A DNA stretch of 64,000 nucleotides, taken from Benincasa hispida. Taxonomy: Eukaryota; Streptophyta; Magnoliopsida; Cucurbitales; Cucurbitaceae. Location of the stretch: the NCBI RefSeq assembly GCF_009727055.1, contig NC_052357.1, positions 81,876,186-81,940,185 of the forward strand, given 5' to 3'. Of this stretch, positions 1-11,311 are shown one piece after another. Position numbers and translations under genes: made by a program. Every line of letters begins with the position of its first letter. Within the stretch, counting starts at the first letter, position 1. The notes beneath the pieces are model-generated. The model was not told the DNA's origin and did not search any database. It was given only the letters and a program-made list of their open reading frames with translations.

Positions 1-2521
1 GTTACAAGCATTGTAACTTACTACAGATGGTTTGATCTTGATAATTCATGTGGAGACATGCGAGCGGGGGCGTCCTATACAAAGGAGTTTGTAGAAGACC
101 GGACCATGAAGTGATATAGTCTTGTTATATAACGTTGTTCATGACAGAGACTTCATTTCACTAGGATGACCATAGGTAACATGACCTCAATCTTAAGTGA
201 GTTGGGAACTCCTGCCTTTGAGGGCGGTCATTTGATTTGCATGGGTGCGAGTGGCCATATCGTCGACTCAAACCTACCACTTTAGAAACTTGTCTAATTT
301 GGGAGCTGGGAATTCAGCTACATAAGATGGAATTCACTCCTTCTCCAAAGCAGGGGTAAGTAGATAGATTGCTCCCTTAAGGGCTGATTCTGGGGCTTGA
401 ACGATGTGGCGCCACACACCTTCTCATGGCCCGAGAGGTGTCCACACATAGTAGGACTATGTTGTATTGTTAATTAGAGGGATTGGTGGTACTTAAGGAG
501 TTAGATGTAACTACAGGGGCAAAACGGTAAATTGGCCCAGTTGTACTTACGAGCATCTGTGAAGGGTTAACGTATTGTTGATTGGTTATATCCGATGGAC
601 ACATAAATATATCTGTAGTGAGAAGAGTTCAGCTGTCGGTCTTTACGTAGAATGCCTGGCAGTTAACGGTTGGTGGATCTCGTGGCTAAAGAGTTTAGTC
701 AGCTATTCACGTACCATTAGAGCTTCGAGCCATAGGTCCATAAGGACCCCTTGGTAGCTCAATGGATTTAAGTTGAGAATTAGTTTTTGGGTCAGTTTGA
801 AGTGTTCAAATTGACAATAGGGAGTTCGATTATATATGATATGATTGAACTGATTAATTATATATGATATAGTTGACATGATGTATATGATACATTAATT
901 GGAGGAAAATAGTATAAATATGGTTTATAACTAGTGGGGGAGAAAAAGACTATGGTTCATATATTGCATATGATGTGATATTAAATCATAGGTTATAAAT
1001 ATAATATGATTATATTTATTTTTTTAATTTAAACAATTATGGGATAATTATTTGTGGTTTTTTCTCCGTAACTGAATGAGTTAGTGGGAGGTTGCATTCA
1101 GTTTTCGTAACTAAAGGATAAAATGAAAATTGTTTTCATTTTGGAAGAGATCAGATATTCACTCACCGATTGAGTACACTGCCTATCACATAACAAACCG
1201 AGAGCATACACGACAACTCAAAGTTTCTAAACGATCGTGTACACGCGCGCTTTTCCTAAATGATCACATATAATTACCTAAATGATCGTCTAACGTTTTC
1301 AACGTGATCGCGCACCCGAGCGTTTTACTAAACGATTGTCTATATGATCAAGCCTCTTTTACTACACGATTGTGTACCTCTACCTGAACGATCAAGCATC
1401 CGTCTATACGATAGACTCTCGATTTCTCCCGCTTGCTTGGTCGTGGTAAACGATCGTTCCTTCCTCCCTCCCTCTACCAAATCCAATAGAACCCACACCT
1501 TCTGGATTCTCACTTCAAGAATATCGAGGGTTCCAACTGGTGGTGTCTTCCCTGCTGCCTTGTTCGAGAGGAGTCTGTTCGTGGGTAGACGATAGTGCAG
1601 TTCGTTCGTGGGTAGACGATAGTGCGATTTGGTGGACGATTGGTTTTGGCTTACATAGCGAGAGCGAGAGGTGCATTCTTTTGACGAGAGCGAGATTTGC
1701 GAAGAAAAGTTTTTCAACTGGTATGTATCTTGTTCTCTTTGTTGTTTAAAGTTCAAAGCATGCCGTAATTTATTGTTAAATGCATAACTAGTATGTTTGA
1801 TTGTGAATGCGGTAATTTTGTCACAATGAGGTTGAGACGATCTTGCTTCTGTTCAGAGGTACTCTTTGATAAGAGTTCCTTCAAGTGGGTGGTTATACAT
1901 GGTTTGATAGTAATTGTGAGATAAAAAGGAAAAATAGTTTTTCAAATCATTAGGTCGAATCATCTCATAGATTTCTATTGTGTAAAATGAGTTTTACTAC
2001 AAATAACTTTACAGAGCCTATACGATCGAGTATCAAGTATATATGATAGACTTCTTCCTCTATGCGATCGAGTATCAAGTCTATACGATATACTTCTTCT
2101 TTAATGTGATTGTTCATCGCATACTCAATCGTTCACTTCCTCCATCCCTCTATCCAAAATCATACAGAGCCCACAACTCCTGGATTCTCACACCAAGAAT
2201 ACCAAGGTAATCTTATGGTGGTGTCTTGTTCTGTACGAGGATTGATCGAGTTTTACTCGTTGGTGATCGAGGATCTTCCAGTTGATCGTTGCATTCGTGC
2301 TGTTTGGACGCATTGGTGACTGATCGAGGGAAATATGTGAAGAAAGAGTTCTTCAAAGGTATTGTTACTCGATCCTTTGTATTTAGTCTAAGAAGTATGT
2401 TGTAATTTAATCTTTAATGCATAATCTGTTTGGAATTATTGTAAATGTATGCGTTCTTTCTCAATGGAGTTTGGAACGATTTGCTTCCGCTCAAAGGTCC
2501 TCTAGTTTTAGAGTTCCTTCA
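1..2521 (+). repeat. Copia-type LTR, 5' truncated by window edge, with two tandem 3' ends
   Basis: Sequence matches the reverse complement of the complete copia LTRs at 15226-17279 and 26247-28292: the block around 480-720, the AT-rich middle near 830-1030 with TATAAATA at about 913, and the ACGATCGT-rich part at 1200-1440. A typical LTR end (AGAGTTCCTTCA) occurs at about 1876-1887. A second, diverged copy of the LTR 3' portion then runs to an identical end at 2521, immediately before a tRNA-Met primer site. The LTR therefore carries a duplicated 3' portion. Its first few hundred bases lie outside the window. Short open frames in it are not supported as genes. Confidence 0.8.
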
Positions 2522-2541
2522 ATTAGTATCAGAGCCAAGTT
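2522..2541 (+). other. Primer binding site (tRNA-iMet) of the outermost copia element
   Basis: The sequence TAGTATCAGAGCCAAG directly follows the LTR end. It differs by one base from the usual plant copia primer site TGGTATCAGAGCC, which pairs with the 3' end of initiator methionine tRNA and starts minus-strand DNA synthesis. Its place next to the LTR fixes the element as plus-strand. Confidence 0.8.
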
Positions 2542-2904
2542 ATTCTGATTTCCAAATTCCATTGCTATATTGAATGTCATTTACAGTCTCGGTGGGCTTT
2601 TTAAGTTTTCTGCAATGCATTTAAGCATTAAGCATTAAGTATGGTTGTGGTTGCTGTTGTTGATGGATAATTTTGGGATAATTGCCTCTTTTTAAAGATT
2701 TCTTTACATGTCCAGCGTTAATTTGTAAGGGCCCCTGCATTTTTGGGAATAATTAACAAGCAATCAAATATATATTCAAGTTTTTGTGTGTTTTAGTCGT
2801 TCGTGATGAAGCTTCAGACATATGGAGATGATGTTTGCTTCGAGGAAGAAGACCAATCGTTGGTCGCATCGTGTGGCTTAATTAAACGATCATTTAGATT
2901 TGGC
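2542..2904 (+). repeat. Copia 5' leader, interrupted
   Basis: Non-coding leader similar to 28451-28750 (shared phrases such as GTAAGGGCCCCTGC and GGATAATT). It ends in ACGATCATTTAG-type motifs and then joins chromovirus sequence abruptly near 2905. A further piece of the same kind of leader lies at 34845-35173, so the element was probably opened by the insertions in between. The exact junction is uncertain by a few bases. Confidence 0.65.
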
Positions 2905-3640
2905 CATTCTTACGCAAGTTTGTGCTAGTTTTCTTTGATGACATTCTGATTTATAATCCTGATATCACTACTCATGTGACGCATTTGGCCGATGTTTTTA
3001 ATGTTTTGCGAGATCACAAGCTATATGTCGACCAAAAGAAGTGTCCCTTTTGCCAACCTCGAATCCAATACTTAGGACATTGGGTATCCGAAAGAGGTGT
3101 GGAGGTAGATGATGACAAAGTCAGAGCCATGGTTAATTAGACTCGACCAAAGAATGTGATGGAATTGAGAGGATTTTTGGGCTTCACTGGTTATTATAAA
3201 AGATTTGTGCAGAATTATGGGCAGATAGTAGCACCATTATCTCAACTCCTCCATAAGAACGAGTTCCATTGGAATGAGCAAGCTACACAAGTCTTTGAAG
3301 AACTAAAGATAAAATGAGAATTATTCCAGTGCTGGCTTTACCTGATTTTACTTTTCCTTTTGTAATTGAGATAGATGCATCTAGATTTGGCTTGGCAGAA
3401 GCGTTAAGTCAAGCTGACAGACCGATAGCCTACTTCAACCACAAACTATCTCCTCATGCTCAAGAGAAGTCAATTTACGAGCGTAAACTTATGGCTTTAG
3501 TGCTAGCCATTTAGAAATGGCGTCATTACCTCCTAGGGTATAAATTCATCGTGATTTCAGATAAAAAAAGAACTCAAATTCTTGTTGGAACAACAGGAGG
3601 TATAATCCTAGTTTCAGAAATAGTTAACCAAATTGATAGG
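2905..3640 (+). pseudogene. Chromovirus (Ty3/gypsy) reverse transcriptase C-terminus and RNase H remnant
   Basis: Two open stretches (2922-3140 and 3314-3514) encode the palm end of a Ty3/gypsy reverse transcriptase with the FFDDILIY catalytic motif, the thumb/connection phrase LRGFLGFTGYYKRFV after a stop, and the start of an RNase H domain (VIEIDASRFGLAEALSQ, then KSIYERKLMALVLAI). These enzymes copy element RNA into DNA in virus-like particles. Gag, protease and the first half of reverse transcriptase are absent, so the copy is 5' truncated. Stops at about 3138 (TAG where the family has Trp) and 3512 show it is dead. The reading direction agrees with the integrase, chromodomain and LTR downstream. 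Confidence 0.85.
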
Positions 3641-4720
3641 ATATGACTTCGAAATACTTTACCAACCGGGTTTGCAAAACAAAGCTGCAAATGCTTTGTC
3701 AAGGCTACCAATAGAAGCTAAAATGCTTGTAACCTCTCCGTCATTGGTAGAAGCTAACGTGGTCCTTAAATAGGTGGAGGAAGATGAAGAACTACGAAAG
3801 GTCATTGCCATATTAAAGGAAGATCCGGATAGGAAACCCAAATATCAACTACAACATGGTAAATTACTGCATTAAGAGAGGTTTGTGATTTTCAAGAACT
3901 CAACCTAAAGTTTTCTCAGGACGTATAAAAGGATGTCAGGAGAGCTATTTTGGCAAGGTATGAAGTCATATATAAAAAAATATGTTGAATAATGCGAGGT
4001 ATGCCAATGAAACAAGACAGAGGCCTTGAACCCGACTAGTCTGCTTCAGCCACTGCCTATTCCAACACAAATTTGGGAGGATCTGACCATGGACTTCATT
4101 GAAGGACTACCTGGATCTGATGGATTCAATTCTATTCTCGTGGTGGTGGATCGATTGAGCAAGTATGCTCATTTTATTAAGTTAAAGCACACTTTCTCAG
4201 TAAAACATGTTGCATAGTTATTCATCCAGGAGGTTATAAGACATCATGGAGTACCCAAGTCCATAATAACTGATAGAGATAAGATCTTCCTTAGTCATTT
4301 TTGGAAGGAGCTTTTTCCATGATGGGGACCGTTTTAAAAAGAAGTACCTCATTCCACCCCCAGACTGATGGCCAAACGGAGCGAGTTAACCGGTGTCTCG
4401 AAATGTATTTGAGGTGTTTTTGCAATGAGCAACCTTCAAAATGGAGCAAATGGATTCCTTGGGCTGAACTGTGGTATAATACCACCTTCAACACTTTAAT
4501 CAAGACGACTCCTTATCAGACAACTTTTGGTAGAAAACTACCTTCTTTGCTTTCCTACAGCAAAAAGAAGACTACTAATGTTGTAGAACAACAACTTATG
4601 GCAAGGGATGCCGCTTTACATTCACTAAAAGAACATCTGATAATAGCACAAAACCGGATGAAGAAACAAACAGATCGCCATAGATGGAATTATAGTTAGA
4701 AGTAAGTGAAGAAGTATTTT
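3641..4720 (+). pseudogene. Chromovirus integrase remnant
   Basis: Integrase joins element DNA to the chromosome. Visible are the second zinc-finger cysteine pair (CEVC, about 3995), the first catalytic aspartate in [14 protein letters not shown] (about 4084-4125), the second in the ITDRDKIF stretch (about 4265-4290) and the glutamate in HPQTDGQTERVN (about 4358-4395). The D,D,E triad is thus recognisable, followed by the usual WAELWYNTTFN region up to about 4700. Stops near 3990, 4012 and 4215, and a frame change near 4290-4320, disrupt it. It reads on from the RNase H remnant and into a chromodomain. Antisense open frames across it are shadows. Confidence 0.85.
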
Positions 4721-5140
4721 TAAATTTACATCCATATAGATAGAAGTCTTTAGCAAAGAAACGATGCGAAAAACTGGCCCCCAAGTATTATGGACCTTAC
4801 AAAATAGTAGAAAAGGTAGGGATGGTAGCCTACAGATTAGATCTTCCTTCTGAGGCCAATATACACACTGTCTTCCATGTGTCTCAATTGAAAAAAAAGC
4901 TTGGGCAGAACATACAAACTCAACAACACCCCCTGGCTTTAACATAATAGTTTGAATTACAAGTGATGCAAGAAATTATCATCGAAGTTCGCTGGAATTG
5001 AGATTTGGCTACAAAGGAATGACTGATAAAATGGAAGAAACTACTAGAGAGTGAGGCCACATGGGAACCGGTGCACTTGATTTCGGAATAATTTCGTTAT
5101 CTTCACCTTGAGACAAGGTGCAATTCGAGACCGACGGTAT
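4721..5140 (+). pseudogene. Integrase C-terminal domain with chromodomain remnant (Tekay/Del-like)
   Basis: The tail of the polyprotein includes the phrase AYRLDLPSEANIHTVFHVSQL (about 4828-4890), typical of plant chromovirus integrase C-termini. A chromodomain core LIKWKKLLESEATWEPVHLI follows at about 5022-5081. Chromodomains direct these elements to marked chromatin. The EATWE box is diagnostic for chromoviruses. A TGA replaces a likely Trp codon just before LIKW, and a stop follows at about 5088. The degraded polypurine tract is just before the LTR at 5141. Clade assignment to Tekay/Del is by motif similarity only. Confidence 0.75.
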
Positions 5141-5642
5141 TGTTAGACCTCCTATTATTAATACATATAAAATGAAGGGTAGAGGGGGAATTACACCAAA
5201 GATAGGGAATGAAAGGGGCATAACCGTATGGAGGGAGGAAGGGAATTACGAGGAAAATGGAAATAACATAATAGAGAAAGAAGAATAAGGGAAAATGGAA
5301 ATAACAGAATGGAAAAAGAAGAAGGAAGGGGACCACTAAGTCTCTTTAAGAGCAGGGATGATGAAGGCAAAGGAATGGAGATTTTGAGGAGAGCCAAAGC
5401 TCAGGCACTCATGAAGGAGAGAATTCCAACCTTCTCGAATAGGCTGGGTAGCTGTTTCTTTAGTTCATTTCGTGTTGTACATCTCTTTCATTTACTGTGA
5501 GGAGATATTGACTATCTTTTATATTTCCTACTTGTATTACTACATATTTCCTATATTTCAATAATATTGCTATTAGAGCTCTTGCTCTATTCTCGTCCTA
5601 TCTTGTTGGGTTTGCTGAAGAGTAGGAATCAGATACCTAACA
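5141..5642 (+). repeat. Chromovirus 3' LTR (502 bp)
   Basis: Starts TGTTAGACCTCC and ends ATACCTAACA, a TG...CA pair with complementary ends TGTTAG/CTAACA. It lies directly after the chromodomain remnant. The 5' LTR is not in the window (the element is 5' truncated), so no target duplication can be tested. Confidence 0.75.
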
Positions 5643-6584
5643 CAATCACTTCACTAAAGACCCACAACTGCACTCTTGTCACTACAGATATATTTCCGTG
5701 TTTGTTGGATATAACTAATTAACAATGTGATGACCCATCACAAATTTCTTGTAAGTACAACTAGGCCAAAAATACCGTTTTTCCCTTGTAGTTACATCTA
5801 ACTTCTTAAGTACCACTGATCCCTCTAATGAACAATAAGTCATAGTCCAACTATGACCAAACCCTTCTCGAGCCAAGAGAGAGTGGCGCCACATTGTTAA
5901 GCCCTAAAATCAGCCTTTAAGGGAGCAATTTATCTATTTACCCTCACATCAAGGAATGAGTGAATTTCGTCTTGTGTAGTTGTGTTTCCAGCTCCCCAAT
6001 CAGAAGAATCTCCAAAAATGGTAGGCTTATTGAGTCAGTGATCTGGCTACTCTCACCCATACAAATCAAAGAACTACCTTCATAGGCGGAAGTTCACAAC
6101 ACACTCAGGATTTAAGTCATGTCACCTATGGTCATCTTGGTGAAATGTAAGTCTCTATTATGAACGATGTTATATAATGAAACTAGTCATTTCGTGGTAC
6201 GATCTTATACAAACTCTTTTGTATAAAATACGCCCACTCATATATCTCTACATGAATGATCACGATAAAATCATTTGTAGCACTTTACAACAATTGTAAC
6301 ATCTACAAAGCGGGTCGTATTTGTAGTATCACCAGGACAAGGTACCCATCCTTATGCATCTACTACGGATCATTTAGGTTATCACTTAAACATGATCCAC
6401 TTGTATTCCTCTACATACATGTTTAAGCTATAGATGATAACCTTGGATGTTGGTTTATTAGTTTGTGGGTTAATGCTACTAAATATCGAATAAAACATCT
6501 CATATTTTATTAAATAAATAAATTATTTGTACATTACAGTTACAAAATAAAGAACCTACAAGATTTAAGGCATCAACCCCAATA
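5643..6584 (-). repeat. Copia-1 3' LTR, truncated
   Basis: Read on the minus strand it begins TATTGGGGTTGATGCC at 6584, next to the polypurine tract, and matches the minus-strand start of the LTR at 31863-34844 (AATGTACAAA, ATTTAATAAA, then TGAGATGTTTTATTCGATA). It stops at the chromovirus LTR border, so about half or more of the LTR is missing. Confidence 0.75.
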
Positions 6585-6600
6585 ATCTCCCACTTTTTCT
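6585..6600 (-). other. Polypurine tract of Copia-1
   Basis: On the minus strand AGAAAAAGTGGGAGAT lies immediately upstream of the LTR start. This is where plus-strand DNA synthesis is primed. The same GTGGGAGAT tract precedes the LTR of the full-length copy at 17280-17294. Confidence 0.8.
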
Positions 6601-7620
6601 AAAGCTAGTGGGGTGATAAAAGTCACACTAATACAAAACTACACACAAAACAATAAACTAGGGCATAATATGCGCCCAGTACAAAATCTCCCACTTGCCT
6701 TAGACTAGATGTGGCTTATCCCGTAGACCCATACTCTACAGGTGACCCTCAAACGCCTTAGCTGTGAGGGCCTTTTGTAAATAGATCAGCAACGTTGTGC
6801 TCTAAAAACTATCTGCGTGACGATCATGTCCCCTCGATGCACAATCTCTCGGATGAGATGATACTTCCGCTCTATGTGCTTCCCGCGTTTATGACTCCTA
6901 GGCTCTTGAGAATTAGCCACAACACCACTATTATCACAATAAAGGATGATGGGATTTGACATGTTTGGTACTACTTCCAGATCAGTCGGGAATTTCCTCA
7001 GTCAAACAACTTCCTTAGCAGCTTCACAAGCCACTACGTACTCAACCTCCATAGTGGAGTCAACAATGCACCCTTTCTTGGTATTCCTTTAGACTACTGC
7101 TTCTCCATTAAGAGTAAACACCGATCCTGATGTAGATCTCCTGAAATCCCTATCAGTTTAGAAATCAGATTTCGTGTATCCTGTAAGGATCAAATCTTTA
7201 GAACCATACACGAGCATGTAGTTTCTCGTTCTCTAGAGATATTAGAGGATGTTATTAATGGCGGTCCAGTGATAAAATCCTAGATTAGACTGATATTTAG
7301 TGACTATCCCCACCGCACAGTAGATATTAGGTCTAGTACATAACATTGTATATATCAGGCGACCAACAACCAATACATAGGGGATCCATCTCATTTCCTC
7401 AACTTCTCAAGGTGTCTTAGGATACTATTCCTTAGACAAAATAACTTCATGTCTGAAAGGGAGTACATCTCTCTTGAAGTTCTGCATAAAAAACTTAACA
7501 AGCATCTTATCAATATATGATGCTTGAGACAGTGCCAACGTTTTGTTTTTTCAATCTCTAAAGATCTGAATGCCTAGAACAAACTGCGTCTCTCCCAAAT
7601 CTTTCATTTGAAATTGGGTC
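6601..7620 (-). pseudogene. Copia-1 RNase H remnant and pol 3' end
   Basis: The minus strand encodes broken segments matching the RNase H part of the full-length copy at 17395-17940: a remnant of the YTxSxFQxDxDSRKSTSGS region near 7090-7190 and the YCDNSG-type region near 6910-6945. RNase H removes the RNA template during reverse transcription. No open frame longer than about 60 codons survives; stops and frameshifts are frequent. It is continuous with the reverse transcriptase remnant at 7626-8413. Confidence 0.7.
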
Positions 7621-8413
7621 GCTAGTCAATTCTTAATTTCAGTCAGTAGACCTATATCATTCCTAATGAGTAGGATATCGTCTACATACAACACTAGAAA
7701 TGCTATTGAACTGTTGATGATTTTCTTGTAAATACAAAGCTCATCAACATTATGATCAAAGTCATAAATTTTGATTGTGTTATCAAATCTTATATTCCAA
7801 GATTGAAAAGTTTGCTTCAATCCATAAATGGACCGATTAAGCTTGCAAACCTTTTGCTCTTGACCTTGGGTTATGAATCCCTTAGGTTGCTCCATATAAA
7901 TGGTCTTCTCAAGATTTCCATTCAGAAAAGTAGCCTTGACGTCTATTTGCCAAATCTCATAGTCATAATATGAGTTAATGGATAGGAGGATCCAGATAGA
8001 TTTCAACATGGCAACAGGTGAGAAAGTATCCTCATAGTCGACCCTCTAAACTTGGGTATAACCCTTTGTCACAAGTCTAGCTTTGAAGGTTTTCACCTTT
8101 CCATCAACACCCTATTTTCTCTTGTAGATCCACTTATAACCTATAGGTTTAACACCATCAGGTTGATCTATAAAATCCCAAACAGAATTGATGTACATAG
8201 ACTCAATTTCGAGCTCTATAGCTTTGAGCCACTCATCTTTGTCAACATCTTCTATTGTCTTCTTGTAAAACAATGGATCCTTTACATCTCTATCAGCTAC
8301 GATAGCCAGGATTTCTATTAAACCAATATAACGAACAAGTGGGTTTGCAGCCCTTCCACTACATCGAGGTTCCCTCAACACTTGAGATGGATGTGACCTA
8401 CTAGATGAACCTA
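7621..8413 (-). pseudogene. Copia-1 reverse transcriptase remnant (Tork-like, RVT_2)
   Basis: Two minus-strand open frames (7626-8009 and 8112-8381) encode a Ty1/copia reverse transcriptase. The upstream one carries the DKDEWLKAIELEIESM and GVKPIGYKWIYKRK boxes. The downstream one carries IWQIDVKATFLNGNLE, KLNRSIYGLKQ and the catalytic LYVDDILLI at about residue 105. The segment joining the two is frameshifted. Closest relative in the window is the 416-residue frame at 17975-19225. The N-terminal side is cut at about 8413 by an inserted plus-strand LTR; integrase sequence of the same strand resumes at 30368. Confidence 0.85.
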
Positions 8414-9204
8414 ATGGGGTTGATGCCCTAAATCTCGTGGGTCCTGTAGTTTGTAATTGTAATGTACAAATATTTTATTTATTTAATAAAATATGAGATG
8501 TTTTATTCGATATTAAGTAGCATTAACCTACAAACCAATACACTAACATCCAAGGTTATCATTTGTAGCTTAAACATATATATAGATACATATAAGTGGA
8601 TCATGTTTAAGTGATAACATAAATGGTCTGTAGTAGATGGATAAGGCTAGGTAACTTATCTTGGTGACATTAAGAATACGACCCGCTTTGTAGATGTTAC
8701 AATTTTCGTAAAGTGCTACAAATGATTTGATTATGATCATTCATGTATTAGACATGCGAGCGGGGATATTCTATACAAAGGAGTTTGTATAAGACCGAAC
8801 CACGAAATGAATAGTCTCATTATATAACACTGTTCATAATAAAGACTTACATTTCATTAGGATGAGCATAGATGACATGACCTGAATCCTGAGTGAATTG
8901 TGAGCTCCTGCTTATGAAAGCGATTTGATTTGTATGGATGAGAGTTGCCAAATTACCAACTCAATAAGCCTACCATTTTGGGAAATCGCTTGATTGGGGA
9001 GCTGGGAACACAGCTATACAAGAAGGAATTCATTCCTTCTCCAAAGTAGGGATAAGTAGATAAATTGCTCTCTTAAGGGCTGATTTCGGGTCTTGAACAA
9101 TGTGGCGCCACACCCTCTCCTGGTCCGAGAGGTATTTTGTCATAGTTGAACTATGATCTATTTTCATTAGAGGGATCAGTGGTACATAAAAAGTTAGATG
9201 TAAC
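8414..9204 (+). repeat. Plus-strand copia LTR, 5' part
   Basis: Begins with an LTR-start-like TGGGGTTGATGCCCTAAATC and continues through TTATTTAATAAAATATGAGA as in the Copia-1 family, but on the plus strand. It breaks at 9204, where another LTR begins. The likely remainder is at 29421-30367, though about 330 bp expected between the two parts is missing. Confidence 0.7.
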
Positions 9205-10570
9205 TGTTGGAGTTGATGCCCTAAAGTCTCGTGTCCTGTAGTTTGTAAACAGTTTGTACAAACGCTTCTGTCGTATAATATATGATATTTACTTCACATC
9301 TGGTTTTTTACTCAGTTGCTTGTTTTATTTGCTTTACCACAAACCAATAAACATAAAATCCTTGGTTATCTGTATATGACTCAAGCATGTATGTGGTGAC
9401 ATACAAGTGGATCATGTCTTGAATGATAACCAAAATGGTCTGTAGTATATAGATATAGGAGGGAAACCTTATCCTGGTAATACTACGGACGCGACCCGCT
9501 TTGTGGAATTGTCACAAGTGTTGTGACTTGCCACAGATGGTCTAATCTTGATCATTCGTGTTGGGGACATTCGAGCGGGAGCATCCTATACAAAGAGTTT
9601 GTATAAGACCTAACCACGAAGTGTTAACATCTCGTTATATAACACCATTCATGACAGAGACTTCATTTCACTAGGATGACCATAGGTAACATGACCTCAA
9701 TCCTGAGTGAGTTGAGAATCCCTGCTATTGAGGGCGGTCCTTTGATTTGTATGGGTGTGAGTGGCCAAGTTGTCGATTTAAACCTACCATTTTAGGGATT
9801 TGTCTGATTTGGGAGCTGGGAACTCGGCTACACAAGATATAATTCACTCATTCCTCGAGGCAGGGGTAAGTAGATAGATAACTCCCTTAAGGGCTGATTC
9901 CAGGGCTTGAACGATGTGGCGCCACACACCTTCTCTTGGCCCGGAGGTGTTCACACATAGTTGGACTATGCTGTATTGTTCATTAGAGGAATCAGTGGTA
10001 CTTAAGGAGTGAGATGTAACTACAGAGGCAAAGCGATAATTTGGCCCAACTGTACTTACGAGTATCTGTGAAGGGTCATCGTACTCATGATTGGTTATAT
10101 CCAGTGGATACAAAAATATATCTTTGGTAAGAAGAGTTTAGTTGGTCTTTAGTGGAATGCCTGACAGTTGACGGATGGTGGATCTTGTGGCTAAAGAGTT
10201 TAGTCAGCTATTCACGAACCATTGGAGCTTCGAGCCACAGGTCCATTAGGTCCCCTGAGTAGCTTGGATAAAGTCGTGAACCAGTGTTTGAGTTAATTTG
10301 AAATGTTCAAATTGACAAGAGGAAATTTGATTATATATGATATAATTGGACTGGTTAATTATATATGATATAATTAGCTAAATATAGAGATACATTATTT
10401 TGGAGGAAATTAGATATAAATATGATTTATATCAAGTAGAGGAGAAAATACTATAGTAGATATGTGATATCAAACTATAGGTTAAAAATATAAGATGATT
10501 ATATTTATTAATATTTTAATTGGTTAATTATATGATAATTAACCCAAAAATCATGTTTGGACGTGAGTTA
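9205..10570 (+). repeat. Host copia LTR, part 1 of 4
   Basis: Starts TGTTGGAGTTGATGCCCTAAAG and follows the reverse complement of the complete LTRs at 15226-17279 and 26247-28292 through the AT-rich middle, with TATAAATA at about 10415. It is interrupted at 10571 by a solo LTR whose AGTTA duplication marks the break. Parts 2-4 are 12525-12866, 15004-15225 and 28293-28431. Apparent open frames here are not supported. Confidence 0.8.
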
Positions 10571-10921
10571 TGATGGAAAAGTCGGCATGCGTAGTAGAAA
10601 TGAGAATCAATTTTACTCTAATTGCCCAAATTATACATGCAACTCAAATGAATTAATTAGGGTTATTTTGAAATAATACCTGAAGCTCTCGAAATTCGTC
10701 TATCTCCGCTCGAACACGAACCAGACAACCACTAGAGCTGACCTACTATCCTCTGGACTCAGAACCGGGTTGTGAGACCCGATGGATGAAGAACCCGAGA
10801 GAAAGAAAAAGAGATGGAAATATTAGAGTGATATTTGGGTTGGGTTTGGATTTTTTCAGCCCAATTTTTAAAACTAATTTCGCAAAATTTCCAAAAGTCT
10901 TTAATCTAAAATGACAAGCCC

Positions 10922-10929
10922 ATATTTAT
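10922..10929 (-). promoter_or_regulatory. TATA box of the solo LTR
   Basis: TATAAATA on the minus strand within CTATAAATATGGG, about 165 bp downstream (in LTR direction) of the W-box cluster at 11092-11311. Position and sequence fit a plant core promoter. Transcription start is not visible. Confidence 0.6.
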
Positions 10930-11091
10930 AGAAAAGGGTCATGCAAAATTGCATGAAATAACTTCATAAAAACCCAATACCTAGAATCCACTCACTAAGT
11001 AGGCTTAATATCTCCACTATAAGCCAACACCTAACCCACTATTTTGTTAATGGAATTATCCAACAAAAGTTTGGATTTTCCCATTAACTTT

Positions 11092-11311
11092 AGTCAAAGG
11101 CCAAAATAGTCATTTGGTCAAAGTCAAACTTTGACCAAAAAGTCAACATTTTGACTTTTTATGATTTTTTCCGTGGTGACTAATTTTGACCTCCCAAGTA
11201 TGAATCCGCATTCATTTTCTTGAAATTCAAATCACATTTGAATATAAGGCCGGTCAAAGTTTGACTTTTCAAAGTCAAAAATCAACTCTTTGACTTTTTA
11301 CATCTTTGACC
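11092..11311. promoter_or_regulatory. Cluster of twelve W-box (TTGACC/T) motifs
   Basis: Six TTGAC[C/T] on the plus strand (about 11131, 11151, 11186, 11260, 11290, 11306) and six on the minus strand (as [A/G]GTCAA at about 11092, 11116, 11121, 11141, 11251, 11272). TTGAC[C/T] is the binding core of WRKY factors, which act in plant defence and wounding responses. About 0.2 would be expected by chance in this length at equal base use. The cluster is upstream of the TATA box in the LTR's own direction. Confidence 0.7.

Noticed and set aside
1340..1756. 138-codon minus-strand frame and overlapping plus frames
   Set aside because: They lie inside the LTR, overlap on opposite strands and are not kept in the related LTRs.
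4291..5336. Several minus-strand frames of 60-106 codons across the chromovirus remnant
   Set aside because: They are shadows of the integrase and LTR on the plus strand.
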